Positions 1-7,064 of a stretch of 9,571 nt of DNA are shown here, piece after piece. Origin of the DNA: an uncultured Eubacteriales bacterium (GTDB lineage Bacteria > Bacillota > Clostridia > Oscillospirales > CAG-272); NCBI GenBank assembly GCA_934526185.1, contig CAKTAA010000080.1:1-9571 (forward strand). The letters are read 5' to 3'. The number at the start of each line of letters is the position of its first letter. Position 1 is the stretch's first letter. Made by a program: the position numbers and the translations under genes. The notes under the pieces are model-generated. The model was not told the DNA's origin. It searched no databases and saw only the letters and a program-made list of their open reading frames with translations.

Positions 1-1623
1 TTCCATGACAGTTTCCTTTTCTGCGCTCTTCATTTTTCCATGCAGACATGCAATTTCAAGATCGGGAAATACGGTTGTTTTCAGTTCTTTTGCATACGCA
101 ACGGCCGATTTGCGTTTGTTTTCGACCTCTTCCTCCGATTCCTCGACGGCGGGACATACTATATAAACCTGTCTGCCTGCAGTTACCTGTTTTCGGATAA
201 AGGCATTGAGCCGCGGTCGGTAGCTTTCATCCACACAATGCGTGGAGACTGTTTGCCTGCCAGGCGGCAGCTCGTCCAGAATGCTGATATTCAAGGCCCT
301 GAAAAGCAGAAGCGCAAGCGTCCGCGGAATCGGTGTCGCAGACATGGCGAGCACATGTACCCCTTCCGTATTTTTTGTCAAAGCGGCTCTTTGCCTGATG
401 CCGAAGCGATGCTGCTCGTCTGTGACAATAAGCCCGAGGCGGTGAAACTGTACATTGTCCTCAAGCAGCGCGTGTGTACCGATGATAAAAGAAAGCGAAC
501 CGTCTGCCAGTCGATTGCGTATCTCAATTTTATTCGAGAATTTTGTCGCTCCGCAGAGAAGAGCGCATTCGATACCATGCTGAGAAAAGAGTTTATTTAA
601 ATCGGCATAATGTTGGCGGGCGAGAATTTCCGTAGGTGCCATCAGCGCAGCTTGATATCCGTTCTGCAGTGCGATATATACAGCCGCTGCTGCACAAACA
701 GTTTTTCCGCTGCCGACATCGCCGGAGAGCAGACGGTGCATGGGGAAGGCACCTTCGGTCATATCTTTATGGAAATCGGAGACGGCACGCGCCTGAGCAC
801 TGGTAAGCGGATACGGAAGGTTATCGAGAAAGGGAGCAAGCGATACCTGTTGCATTGGCAGCGCTGCGGAGGCTTTTTGTTCTCTGTTCTGCAGCACAAG
901 ACCAACGGCAAACAGCAGCAATTCTTCAAAAACAATACGCTTTTTAGCGGCTGCGAGTGAGGCAGCATCTGCCGGATGGTGTATCATATACATGGCAAAA
1001 CGTTCGGGCGCCAGCTCGTATTTTTCTCGGATATAAGCCGGCAGAGAATCGGTTGCCTGATGTGAACCAGCGGCATCCGATACCGGCGGGTAAAGCATTT
1101 TTAAAGCCGCCGCTATCGAATCGCCGATCAACTTCTGCGTAAGTTTTCCGGAAAGCGGATAAACCGGTACAAAGGCAGGCAGCGCATCTGCGTTTATTTC
1201 ATCATTGCCCGGCACCGCCTCGAATTTGGGGGATGTCAAGCTTATTCGGCCGTCCATTCTGTCAATTTTTCCGTAAAATCTGTACAATGAGCCTACTGTA
1301 AAAACGCTTTTGTAATAGGGCTGATTAAAGAAAGTAACGGTACAGACACTGCTCTGATCAAATGCTTTGAAACTCAAAATGTTCATACCTTTTCGCAGTA
1401 CCGCAGCTTTCGGCTGGGTAGCGACCGTCAGAAGAAACGCGGCGTATGTTCCGGCTTCAGCTTTGGCAAGCGGAACGATATGTCCGCGTTCCTCATAGGT
1501 ACGCGGATAATGACGGATAAGGTCGTCCAGCGTTTCGATTCCTAGAGCGCGAAACGCCGACGCCCGTGCCTCGGAAACACCTTTCAGGACTGTTACCGGG
1601 GAGGCTTCATCGGGCCGGTCCAT
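1..1623 (-). CDS. recG: ATP-dependent DNA helicase RecG, N-terminal 541 residues (3' end cut by window edge)
   Basis: RecG is a superfamily 2 helicase that remodels stalled replication forks and Holliday junctions. The reading frame is open from an ATG at 1623 to the left edge; about 140 C-terminal residues are expected outside, since family members are about 680-700 aa. The N-terminal part (about residues 60-165) matches the wedge/OB-fold DNA-binding domain. The helicase core is clear: Walker A GDVGSGKT at residues 301-308, the RecG-type motif II DEQHRFG at 402-408 (DEQH in place of DExH), and motif III MSATPIPRTLAL starting at 427. The visible end, LHGKMKSAEKETVME, is the start of the second RecA-like domain. 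The start is backed by AAGGAGG at 1634-1640, 10 nt before the ATG. The gene lies 276 bp downstream of the DUF5107 gene on the same strand and probably has its own promoter. The identity is seen directly in the motifs. Confidence 0.96.
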   Translation of the reverse strand, partial: MDRPDEASPVTVLKGVSEARASAFRALGIETLDDLIRHYPRTYEERGHIVPLAKAEAGTYAAFLLTVATQPKAAVLRKGMNILSFKAFDQSSVCTVTFFNQPYYKSVFTVGSLYRFYGKIDRMDGRISLTSPKFEAVPGNDEINADALPAFVPVYPLSGKLTQKLIGDSIAAALKMLYPPVSDAAGSHQATDSLPAYIREKYELAPERFAMYMIHHPADAASLAAAKKRIVFEELLLFAVGLVLQNREQKASAALPMQQVSLAPFLDNLPYPLTSAQARAVSDFHKDMTEGAFPMHRLLSGDVGSGKTVCAAAAVYIALQNGYQAALMAPTEILARQHYADLNKLFSQHGIECALLCGATKFSNKIEIRNRLADGSLSFIIGTHALLEDNVQFHRLGLIVTDEQHRFGIRQRAALTKNTEGVHVLAMSATPIPRTLALLLFRALNISILDELPPGRQTVSTHCVDESYRPRLNAFIRKQVTAGRQVYIVCPAVEESEEEVENKRKSAVAYAKELKTTVFPDLEIACLHGKMKSAEKETVME

Positions 1624-1650
1624 TCGGGATATTCCTCCTTCACTGGTTAG

Positions 1651-1679
1651 ATTTTATAAAAGCAATTTAACAGCGTAAA
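1651..1679 (-). promoter_or_regulatory. Candidate sigma-A promoter of recG
   Basis: On the minus strand a TAAAAT -10 box (1651-1656) lies 17 bp from a weak TTTACG -35 box (1674-1679). The predicted transcription start is near 1644. That would leave a leader of about 20 nt, just long enough to hold the AAGGAGG site before the recG ATG. The -10 is good and the -35 poor, so this is tentative. The rest of the 1624-1899 spacer shows no gene and no convincing terminator. Confidence 0.4.
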
Positions 1680-1899
1680 ACAATAGCAGTTCGAACAGGG
1701 CGGCCGTCCCCGATGTATTTTATTCCGGTAATTCAGCTCTGTGACTTATCGGCTGCGATACAAACTGAGCAAAAGAAATGACTTTGCTTTTAGAGAAAGC
1801 GGAAAAGGATCTACGGAAAGATTTCTCACCGGCCTTGAATAGCAGAGATCCCTCCCCTTAAAAATGCTGCAGCAATTAAAATCCCGGTCTCTCTTTGAT

Positions 1900-3900
1900 T
1901 TAATCAGCAGCCGTAAACATGCGGAAATCGAACATTTTAGGCGGCGATACCTTACTGCGGTCAAATTTCCGTCCGTCGCGTTCAGCCTTTTTCTCCTCCA
2001 ACAGATACCAGAGCTCCGTTATGCTGATTTCGCACTCCTGCAAATCCGGTACCTGAAGCCCCCCATCCGCGTAAATAATGGCTTCCGCCGTTTCCAGCTC
2101 TCCGATTTGAATGGCGGCAAAGGCCCTGTACAATCTGATTCTCGGTAGATTTCGGATATCCTCGTCAAGCTCAGAGGTATAGGCAAATTGTAGTTCAGAC
2201 TGCCATGCCATAAACAGCGTCCGGGCAGTCATTTTGGCGAGCGCTGCATTATTCGGATCAAGCTTGGAGGCGGCAATCATTGTATGGGCGGATTTTACGA
2301 TGTCTCCGCGCATACGGTAAACCTCTGCAAGTCCGTACATGGCCCATTCGTTTTGCTGCAGCTCCAGTGAACGGATAAATTCTTTTTCAGCCTCGTCGAT
2401 TTTATCTTGTGAGAACAGTGAACATCCCAACTGCATGTGCGTGTACCAATTAAACTGATCACAGCCGCTGACGGCGTCCCGCATCATATCTACCCATTCG
2501 CGCTGAAGCATGTAAGAGGGAGGGATGTCCGTGGGCTTTTGAGGAGCTGGCAGAGAGCTTTTACGGAGCAGGTGCAGCCATTGCTCCTGCTCTTTTCCGG
2601 TTTCTCCGAAATCCAGATGACAGGGAAGCGGAATCATATTCGTTTTTTCACGGCGTATCTTTTCCAACGCACCCCATCCGCTTCCGCAGGAGATCAGACG
2701 TTCTGCTTTTGTTTGGGCCATTCTGCGCGTTGCGGCGAGCGTCTGTTCAAGATATGCGGATGTAATTCCGGAAGCGTTCAGCTTCTGCTCGGCTTCATTC
2801 TGTGCGTCCTGCCAATCGCCGTGTATTTTTGCGCCGTTTGCAGAAAGCGAACCGTATACCTCCAGCCATTCCCAAGTGGTTTTTGGAGGCATGGGGAGAT
2901 TTTCGTACTGGGTGTAGCTCAGTCCTGCCTGCAGTTCGCAGTATCTGCCGCTGCAGCCCTCGCCGCTTAGAAATTCTTGCCACATGGCGCCGCCGATTCC
3001 CTGACCCCATACAAACAGCTTTCTGCTTTTTAACCGGGCGGTGGAGGCCTGTACCAGTCCATACCCCTTTTCATCTAATTGGCAGACAAAGCGAGTCCGA
3101 TCGTTTTTGGTCTTAAAGAAACAGTCTGTGGATATCGGATGATTGACAGCGTAAGTGATGTCGCGGTTCTGATATTCAGGAACATTGATTTTTACCACCA
3201 TATTGCCTTCCCGCGTGAAAGCATGATCTGCAGCAGTAACTGTGCGTGCGCCTTTCATTTCGGGCACAGCGATGTTGCTGAACCAGTAAACGGGTACTGT
3301 GCGATAGGTATCATTTGTGATACGCATTCTGGCGTGAAGAAATTTTGATTTTTCCGGAAGAAAGAAATCCATTTGATAGACCAAACCGCGTACACGCTCG
3401 TATTCATACATGCGCAGAACTGGAGTGCCGTCTTCTGTCTGTAACACAGCCGTGAATAGGGGAGAACAGGTGAGCGGATGATGTCCTGGCCATCCGAAAT
3501 TCCATTCGACACCCCCTGAGAACCAGGCGTTGCGCAGGGCAAGATAGGCCGGACGAAAAACGGGATTGGAGAACAGAAGTTCCTTCTGTTCCGTTTTATC
3601 GTACAGTGACCAGAGACGGCCGCCCAGTGACGGGACAAAGACGGCTTTCAGAAACTCGTTTTCCAGAACAACGCTGTCGAGTCCATTCGGCTTCAGCTCA
3701 CGCGAATATTCGCTTTGCGCACGGTAAGGAAAAGCCGTTTTGACATGGCCGAAATCCAGAAACAGCTCGTCATCGTCATCTGTTCTTGAATTTTCTACAC
3801 CTCTCTCTCCGACATAGTTGTCATACAGCATAGGAAGGCTGCTTTCGCCGTTTAGGTCGGTTACGGGAATATTCAGCTTGGTAAAGTTGATGGTGGTCAT
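1900..3900 (-). CDS. DUF5107 domain protein with C-terminal TPR repeats, function unknown
   Basis: A 666-residue protein with no signal peptide or membrane segment, so probably cytoplasmic. Residues about 5-350 look like DUF5107, which I recall as belonging to the galactose-mutarotase-like beta-sandwich group. Visible signatures are PSLGGRLWSLYDK (90-102), SGGVEWNFGWPGHHP (128-142), and WGQGIGGAMWQEFLSGEG followed by YCELQAGL and PMPPKTTWEWLEVYG (298-350). Residues about 480-610 form helical TPR-like pairs (for example FNWYTHMQLGCSLFSQDKID and MYGLAEVYRMRGDIVKSAHT). Proteins of this type often sit near carbohydrate-metabolism genes, but none is present here, so no substrate can be inferred. 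The ATG at 3900 is chosen because the conserved N-terminus begins there; the frame stays open upstream to a TTG at 4026, but those residues look non-coding. There is no Shine-Dalgarno before the ATG. A hairpin sits 12 nt upstream of it. Confidence 0.85.
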   Translation of the reverse strand: MTTINFTKLNIPVTDLNGESSLPMLYDNYVGERGVENSRTDDDDELFLDFGHVKTAFPYRAQSEYSRELKPNGLDSVVLENEFLKAVFVPSLGGRLWSLYDKTEQKELLFSNPVFRPAYLALRNAWFSGGVEWNFGWPGHHPLTCSPLFTAVLQTEDGTPVLRMYEYERVRGLVYQMDFFLPEKSKFLHARMRITNDTYRTVPVYWFSNIAVPEMKGARTVTAADHAFTREGNMVVKINVPEYQNRDITYAVNHPISTDCFFKTKNDRTRFVCQLDEKGYGLVQASTARLKSRKLFVWGQGIGGAMWQEFLSGEGCSGRYCELQAGLSYTQYENLPMPPKTTWEWLEVYGSLSANGAKIHGDWQDAQNEAEQKLNASGITSAYLEQTLAATRRMAQTKAERLISCGSGWGALEKIRREKTNMIPLPCHLDFGETGKEQEQWLHLLRKSSLPAPQKPTDIPPSYMLQREWVDMMRDAVSGCDQFNWYTHMQLGCSLFSQDKIDEAEKEFIRSLELQQNEWAMYGLAEVYRMRGDIVKSAHTMIAASKLDPNNAALAKMTARTLFMAWQSELQFAYTSELDEDIRNLPRIRLYRAFAAIQIGELETAEAIIYADGGLQVPDLQECEISITELWYLLEEKKAERDGRKFDRSKVSPPKMFDFRMFTAAD

Positions 3901-3912
3901 AAGTATAATGTA

Positions 3913-3943
3913 TTGCCGGAAGCTGCCATTTGGTATCCGGCAA
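3913..3943 (-). repeat. Inverted repeat just upstream of the DUF5107 gene start
   Basis: TTGCCGGA and TCCGGCAA form a perfect 8-bp stem with a 15-nt loop, ending 12 nt before the ATG at 3900. In the mRNA it would occupy the position where a ribosome binding site is normally found, and no such site is visible. A second GC-rich stem lies farther upstream in the same leader. Confidence 0.55.
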
Positions 3944-3956
3944 CGCGTCCCTTTCT

Positions 3957-3972
3957 CCCCGCGGCGGCGGGG
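3957..3972 (-). repeat. GC-rich hairpin in the DUF5107 gene leader
   Basis: CCCCGC and GCGGGG form a 6-bp all-GC stem closing a 4-nt loop. It sits in the long untranslated leader between the promoter at 4102-4130 and the ATG at 3900. No U-tract follows it on either strand, so it is not an intrinsic terminator. Its role is unknown. Confidence 0.5.
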
Positions 3973-4055
3973 GATAATTATTGTTGCGAGAATGGTACAG
4001 AGTCTGCGGCACAAACGTACGGACAAGTAAACGAACTATTCAAAAGGTGCTGTAT

Positions 4056-4065
4056 TGTCCGGACA
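4056..4065. promoter_or_regulatory. 10-bp palindrome TGTCCGGACA, possible operator
   Basis: The perfect palindrome TGTCCGGACA is flanked by near-symmetric GTAT/ATAC arms with one extra base. It lies about 30-40 bp downstream of the predicted start of transcription of the DUF5107 gene, a position where a bound repressor could block elongation. No regulator family is recognisable from the site alone. Confidence 0.25.
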
Positions 4066-4101
4066 CATACCTATCTGTACAATTGCCCTGTTTTTTTATA
4101 C

Positions 4102-4130
4102 ATTTTATCACATTGGCTAATAATTTACAA
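4102..4130 (-). promoter_or_regulatory. Sigma-A promoter of the DUF5107 gene
   Basis: On the minus strand a TTGTAA -35 box (4125-4130) is separated by exactly 17 bp from a TAAAAT -10 box (4102-4107). The -10 is preceded by an extended TGN element. Transcription would begin near 4095, giving a leader of about 195 nt before the ATG at 3900. This is long enough for post-transcriptional control and contains two hairpins and a palindrome. It also argues that the DUF5107 gene is transcribed separately from aroQ. Confidence 0.65.
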
Positions 4131-4145
4131 CAGGATTTGATAATT

Positions 4146-4199
4146 TTATACATCTGAGAAAAAATCAGTATCCGATAAAGTCCTGCTGCCGCAGAGCAT
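4146..4199 (-). CDS. Possible 17-residue small ORF downstream of aroQ
   Basis: A perfect AGGAGG (4204-4209) stands 4 nt before an ATG opening a 17-codon frame (MLCGSRTLSDTDFFSDV) that ends at a TAA. It begins 27 bp after the aroQ stop on the same strand, so it could be translated from the aroQ transcript. The spacing is short for an SD and the peptide has no recognisable feature. It may equally be the remnant of a lost downstream gene or chance. It is reported because this SD is one of the strongest in the window. Confidence 0.2.
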   Translation of the reverse strand: MLCGSRTLSDTDFFSDV

Positions 4200-4225
4200 T
4201 GGACCTCCTATTTCGGAAGTAACGA

Positions 4226-4660
4226 CTATGACAGAAGGCGGGCGCAAAGCGCCTCCAGAGCCAGACGGTAGCTATCGGCACCGAAGCCGCAGATTTGTCC
4301 GACACACACTGGAGCAAGAACGGAGGTGCGGCGGAATTCCTCGCGCGCGTGGATGTTGGAAAGGTGTACCTCGACGCAGGGGATTTTTATTGCTTCAATT
4401 GCATCGCGTATGGCGTAGGAATAATGCGTATAAGCGCCGGCGTTCAGAATGACGGCGCGGCACTGATGCCGAGCTTCGTGTAGCGCATCAATCAGAGCCC
4501 CTTCGCTGTTTGACTGACGGAAAATCAACTCAACACCTCTTTTGGCGGCATAATCTTTGAGCGATTTGTTGATATCCTCCAAGGCCGTGCTGCCGTAATG
4601 TGCGGCATCCCGTTCGCCTAAAAGATTGAGATTCGGACCGTTTAAAATAAGAATACACAT
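4226..4660 (-). CDS. aroQ: Type II 3-dehydroquinate dehydratase
   Basis: AroQ catalyses dehydration of 3-dehydroquinate to 3-dehydroshikimate, the third step of the shikimate pathway to aromatic amino acids, in the cytosol. Type II enzymes are dodecamers of about 145 residues and this one has 144. The family signatures are complete: NGPNLNLLGERD (7-18) with the lid arginine R17, catalytic Y22, RQSNSEGALID (48-58), NAGAYTHYSYAIRDA (73-87), EVHLSNIHAREEFR (97-110) with H99, and GFG at 125-127. The ATG at 4660 is chosen because the conserved beta-strand CILILNGPN starts directly after it. It has no Shine-Dalgarno. The frame is open upstream to a GTG at 4777 that does have AAAGGA 9 nt before it, so a 39-residue N-terminal extension cannot be excluded. 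No other shikimate gene is in the window. Confidence 0.95.
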   Translation of the reverse strand: MCILILNGPNLNLLGERDAAHYGSTALEDINKSLKDYAAKRGVELIFRQSNSEGALIDALHEARHQCRAVILNAGAYTHYSYAIRDAIEAIKIPCVEVHLSNIHAREEFRRTSVLAPVCVGQICGFGADSYRLALEALCARLLS

Positions 4661-4972
4661 ATATTTATATGACACATCGCAAGGAATATCGTGCGAGGCT
4701 GTTTCCTTTCTGAAAGTTAAGTTAGAAATTGGGATGCAATCGGTGCAGAGCGGCAGGTGCTGCATGAACTCCAACACCGGGACAATTCCTTTAAAATGCG
4801 TGCAGCCAGTGAAAAGTCCGGGGATTCAGCAGAAAGAGCGGCAGACAAAGCTGCCTGCCGCTCCTATACCTTTTTCTCCTGCTTCGGTATCTGATAAAAT
4901 CAAGCCGGTACATCCAGACAAACAGCGTTTTTCCGACGGGTATAGCCGAACATGATTTTCGAAACAGAGCTG
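4661..4972 (-). other. Spacer between htpG and aroQ
   Basis: This 312-bp stretch holds a strong hairpin (4836-4863) about 110 nt after the htpG stop, and an open frame (4777-4661) in phase with aroQ whose predicted residues look non-coding. I find no convincing -35/-10 pair for aroQ on the minus strand, so aroQ may depend on a non-consensus promoter or on read-through from htpG. No other gene is seen. Confidence 0.5.
4831..4863 (-). terminator. Probable intrinsic terminator after htpG
   Basis: GAGCGGCAG (4836-4844 on plus) and CTGCCGCTC (4855-4863) form a perfect 9-bp GC-rich stem, extendable by two pairs including a G-U on the minus-strand transcript. A short TTTCT tract follows it there. 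The U-tract is weak, so termination may be partial, letting some htpG transcripts reach aroQ. Read on the plus strand, the same stem is followed after a gap by TTTTT. Confidence 0.6.
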
Positions 4973-6895
4973 TTATATTTGCTGAAGCAGATCAAAGCTG
5001 TCGGAGAGGAAGGACTGAAGCTCATCGGCAGAAAGCTGACGCTGGCTGAGCAGAGCGAGCGTATAAAGCTGCTTTGCAATTTTTTTCGTACTGTCAGCCG
5101 CTGTGTCCGCCTCTTCGAGCTTGGAGATCAGCGGGCTATTAACATTGACAATCAGCTTCATGTCCGGCGCAGGCATCTGCGGTCCTGTTTCACCGCTGTG
5201 CATAGCATACATTTTCATCATATCTTCCATGCGGCGGGAGTCCTCAGGCAGATTAATAATGGCAGGCGTCTTCCCGTCCTTCAGCCGTTCAAAAGTTACC
5301 TTTAGCTCCGGATTGCCGCTTACCTCACGGAACAGAGCAATCAGCCCGTCGCTGACCGTTGCTTCGCCATCTTCTTTCAGTGCGCCGGCGACATCGGCGT
5401 CGATGCGGACAAATTTAACGCCGCTCTGATCCTGTTCGACAACGTTGATAAACTGTGTGTCAAGCAGCTTGTCCAGTACGACAATTTCAATGTTCTGCGC
5501 CTTGAACATGCCGATATACTGTGCCTGCGCAACCGGATCGGTGGTATAATAGACGGTATTCTCATTGGTGTCCTTAGCGGCCTCCAAATATTCGGCTGCG
5601 GTGACAAATTTTCTTTCCTCTGTATTTGTCGTCTTGAACAGGATAGAGTTTTTAACGCGGTCAAAAAATTTTCTGTCTCTGAGGGAACCGTATTCCACAA
5701 AGGTTTTCAGATCGGGCCACAGACCTTCGTAGGTTTCGCGCTCGTTCAGATACAGCGAATTGATTTTGTCCGCAACCTTTTTGACAATATGGGCGGAAAT
5801 TTTTGAAACATATCCGCTGTTTTGCAGGTAAGAGCGTGAAACGTTAAGCGGAAGTTCCGGACAGTCGAGTACGCCCTTGAGCATCAGCATAAATTCCGGA
5901 ATAACCTCTTTGATATTGTCCGCGACAAATACCTGATTGTAATAGAGCTTGACCTGGCCTTCCAGATTATCATATTCATGGTTCAGCTTGGGAAAATACA
6001 GAATCCCCTTGAAGTTTAAAGGATAGTCTGCGTTGATATGAATAGAGAAGAGCGGGTCGCGGTAATCGGAAAAGACCTTCCGGTAGAAATTCCGGTAATC
6101 CTCGTCCGTACACTCGGACGGCGGCTTCTGCCACAGCGGGTAAATATCATTTATCGGTTCGGGTGTCTTGAGGGATTTTTCACCGTCTCCGTTTTCCTCG
6201 CTCTGTTCTTCTGATGTTTCCTCCGAACTGTCATTTTCCGCGCCGGCGTTGACCAAATAGATCTCCACGGGCATAAAAGAGCAATATTTTTCAAGAATTT
6301 CCCGAATTTTATTTTCTTTGAGATATTCCGCTTCTTCGTCCGTGATATGCATGACAATATCCGTGCCGCGCTCCGGTTTTTCATAAGGGGCAGTCATTTC
6401 AAATTCACCGTTTTCAAGGCATGTCCATTTTATACCCGGCGCACCGGTGTAGGAACGTGTGATAACGTCTACAGTATCGCTTACCATAAAGGAAGAATAA
6501 AAGCCGAGACCAAAGTGACCGATGATGCCGCTGCCTGAAGTGTCCTGTTCGCCTTCGTATTTTTCAATGAAATCGAGGGCGCCGGACAGTGCAATCTGAC
6601 AAATATATTTCCGGACCTCCTCCTCGGTCATACCGATTCCGTTGTCGGAAACGGTAAGGGTTTTCTCGGCTTCATCAACTGTAACAGTGATTTTAAAATT
6701 CTCTTCATCTATGTCGCGGACCTCGCCGAGGGATATCAGACGTTTCAGTTTGGTTACGGCATCGCATGCGTTTGAAACAATTTCTCTGAGAAAAATTTCC
6801 TTTTCGGAATAAAGCCATTTCTTTATAATAGGAAAAATGTGTTCAATTTGGACGGAAATGCCGCCCTTTTCAGTGTTTGAAATTGGTTCGCTCAT
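4973..6895 (-). CDS. htpG: HtpG, Hsp90-family molecular chaperone
   Basis: A 640-residue cytosolic ATP-dependent chaperone that works as a dimer with the Hsp70 system. The N-terminal GHKL ATPase domain shows FLREIVSNACDA (35-46; catalytic E38, N42, D45), DNGIGM (84-89), and the glycine-rich lid SGSGIIGHFGLGFYSSF (120-136). The middle domain starts around residue 248 (INDIYPLWQKPPSE) and includes the conserved LPLNVSRSYLQ (348-358). The C-terminal dimerisation domain ends near NSPLISKLEE and AKQLYTLALLS (586-617). Between the N and middle domains (about 218-242) is an acidic D/E/S/N-rich linker, more pronounced than in typical bacterial HtpG. The start region, KGGISVQIEHIFPIIKKWLYS, resembles that of Bacteroidetes-type and some clostridial HtpG. 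The ATG at 6895 has no nearby Shine-Dalgarno; the only strong one is about 40 nt upstream. htpG is transcribed divergently from the T-box/ligase gene. Confidence 0.96.
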   Translation of the reverse strand: MSEPISNTEKGGISVQIEHIFPIIKKWLYSEKEIFLREIVSNACDAVTKLKRLISLGEVRDIDEENFKITVTVDEAEKTLTVSDNGIGMTEEEVRKYICQIALSGALDFIEKYEGEQDTSGSGIIGHFGLGFYSSFMVSDTVDVITRSYTGAPGIKWTCLENGEFEMTAPYEKPERGTDIVMHITDEEAEYLKENKIREILEKYCSFMPVEIYLVNAGAENDSSEETSEEQSEENGDGEKSLKTPEPINDIYPLWQKPPSECTDEDYRNFYRKVFSDYRDPLFSIHINADYPLNFKGILYFPKLNHEYDNLEGQVKLYYNQVFVADNIKEVIPEFMLMLKGVLDCPELPLNVSRSYLQNSGYVSKISAHIVKKVADKINSLYLNERETYEGLWPDLKTFVEYGSLRDRKFFDRVKNSILFKTTNTEERKFVTAAEYLEAAKDTNENTVYYTTDPVAQAQYIGMFKAQNIEIVVLDKLLDTQFINVVEQDQSGVKFVRIDADVAGALKEDGEATVSDGLIALFREVSGNPELKVTFERLKDGKTPAIINLPEDSRRMEDMMKMYAMHSGETGPQMPAPDMKLIVNVNSPLISKLEEADTAADSTKKIAKQLYTLALLSQRQLSADELQSFLSDSFDLLQQI

Positions 6896-6929
6896 ATGTT
6901 TTGTACAGGGTGCTCCATATCCGGAACAC
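6870..6929 (-). CDS. Possible 19-codon upstream ORF overlapping the htpG start
   Basis: AAAGGAG (6935-6941) lies 5 nt before a GTG at 6929 that opens a 19-codon frame. The frame ends at a TGA inside htpG, in a different phase from htpG. This is the only strong Shine-Dalgarno in the htpG leader. Another frame starts at ATG 6945 and ends in an ATGA overlap with the htpG ATG, but it lacks an SD of its own. Translation of either could influence htpG initiation. The coding status is unproven. Confidence 0.22.
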   Translation of the reverse strand: MFRIWSTLYKTYERTNFKH

Positions 6930-6930
6930 C
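6909..6930 (-). repeat. Hairpin in the htpG leader near the start codon
   Basis: On the minus transcript GGTGTTCC and GGAGCACC form an 8-bp stem (one G-U pair) with the 6-nt loop GGATAT. It ends 13 nt before the htpG ATG and begins just after the AAAGGAG motif. It could bring the distant SD closer to the start, or act as a translation-controlling or temperature-sensitive element. No known thermosensor family is recognised. Confidence 0.5.
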
Positions 6931-6961
6931 AACTCTCCTTTCCATGAGTGTAAATGTAATC

Positions 6962-7008
6962 AAAAAGCAAGTGTCCACCACGACTTACAGGCGGCGGTCT
7001 CAACTTGC
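6962..7008 (-). terminator. Terminator-like hairpin in the htpG leader (attenuator or sRNA end)
   Basis: On the minus strand GCAAGT (7008-7003) pairs with ACTTGC (6972-6967), and CCGCC (6997-6993) pairs inside it with GGTGG (6979-6975, one G-U). TTTTTG follows at once. This has the form of an intrinsic terminator and lies between the htpG promoter and the htpG start. Competing pairings exist: CAGGC (7011-7007) with GCCTG (6992-6988) would disrupt the outer stem, and GTAAGT (6988-6983) can also pair with ACTTGC. Mutually exclusive folds are typical of attenuators. Confidence 0.5.
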
Positions 7009-7064
7009 CTGACGAAGGGCCCTACCCCTTATTGAAAAACAGAAACAAAAACCCCGATTTATAA

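Noticed and set aside
40..1142. Several open frames on the plus strand (for example 40-600 and 610-960)
   Set aside because: They lie entirely antisense to recG, whose helicase motifs are unmistakable; the predicted peptides show no domain.
1688..1720. GTTCGAAC next to GC-rich sequence, considered as a tRNA T-arm
   Set aside because: No acceptor, D or anticodon arm can be built around it; it is simply an 8-bp palindrome.
1866..1886. TGCTGCAGCA followed by T-rich sequence after the DUF5107 stop, considered as a terminator
   Set aside because: The palindrome has no loop; folded as RNA it leaves only about 3 pairs, too weak for an intrinsic terminator.
2437..3348. Overlapping plus-strand frames of up to 177 codons
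   Set aside because: They are antisense shadows of the DUF5107 gene, with no recognisable motif and no supporting promoter or SD.
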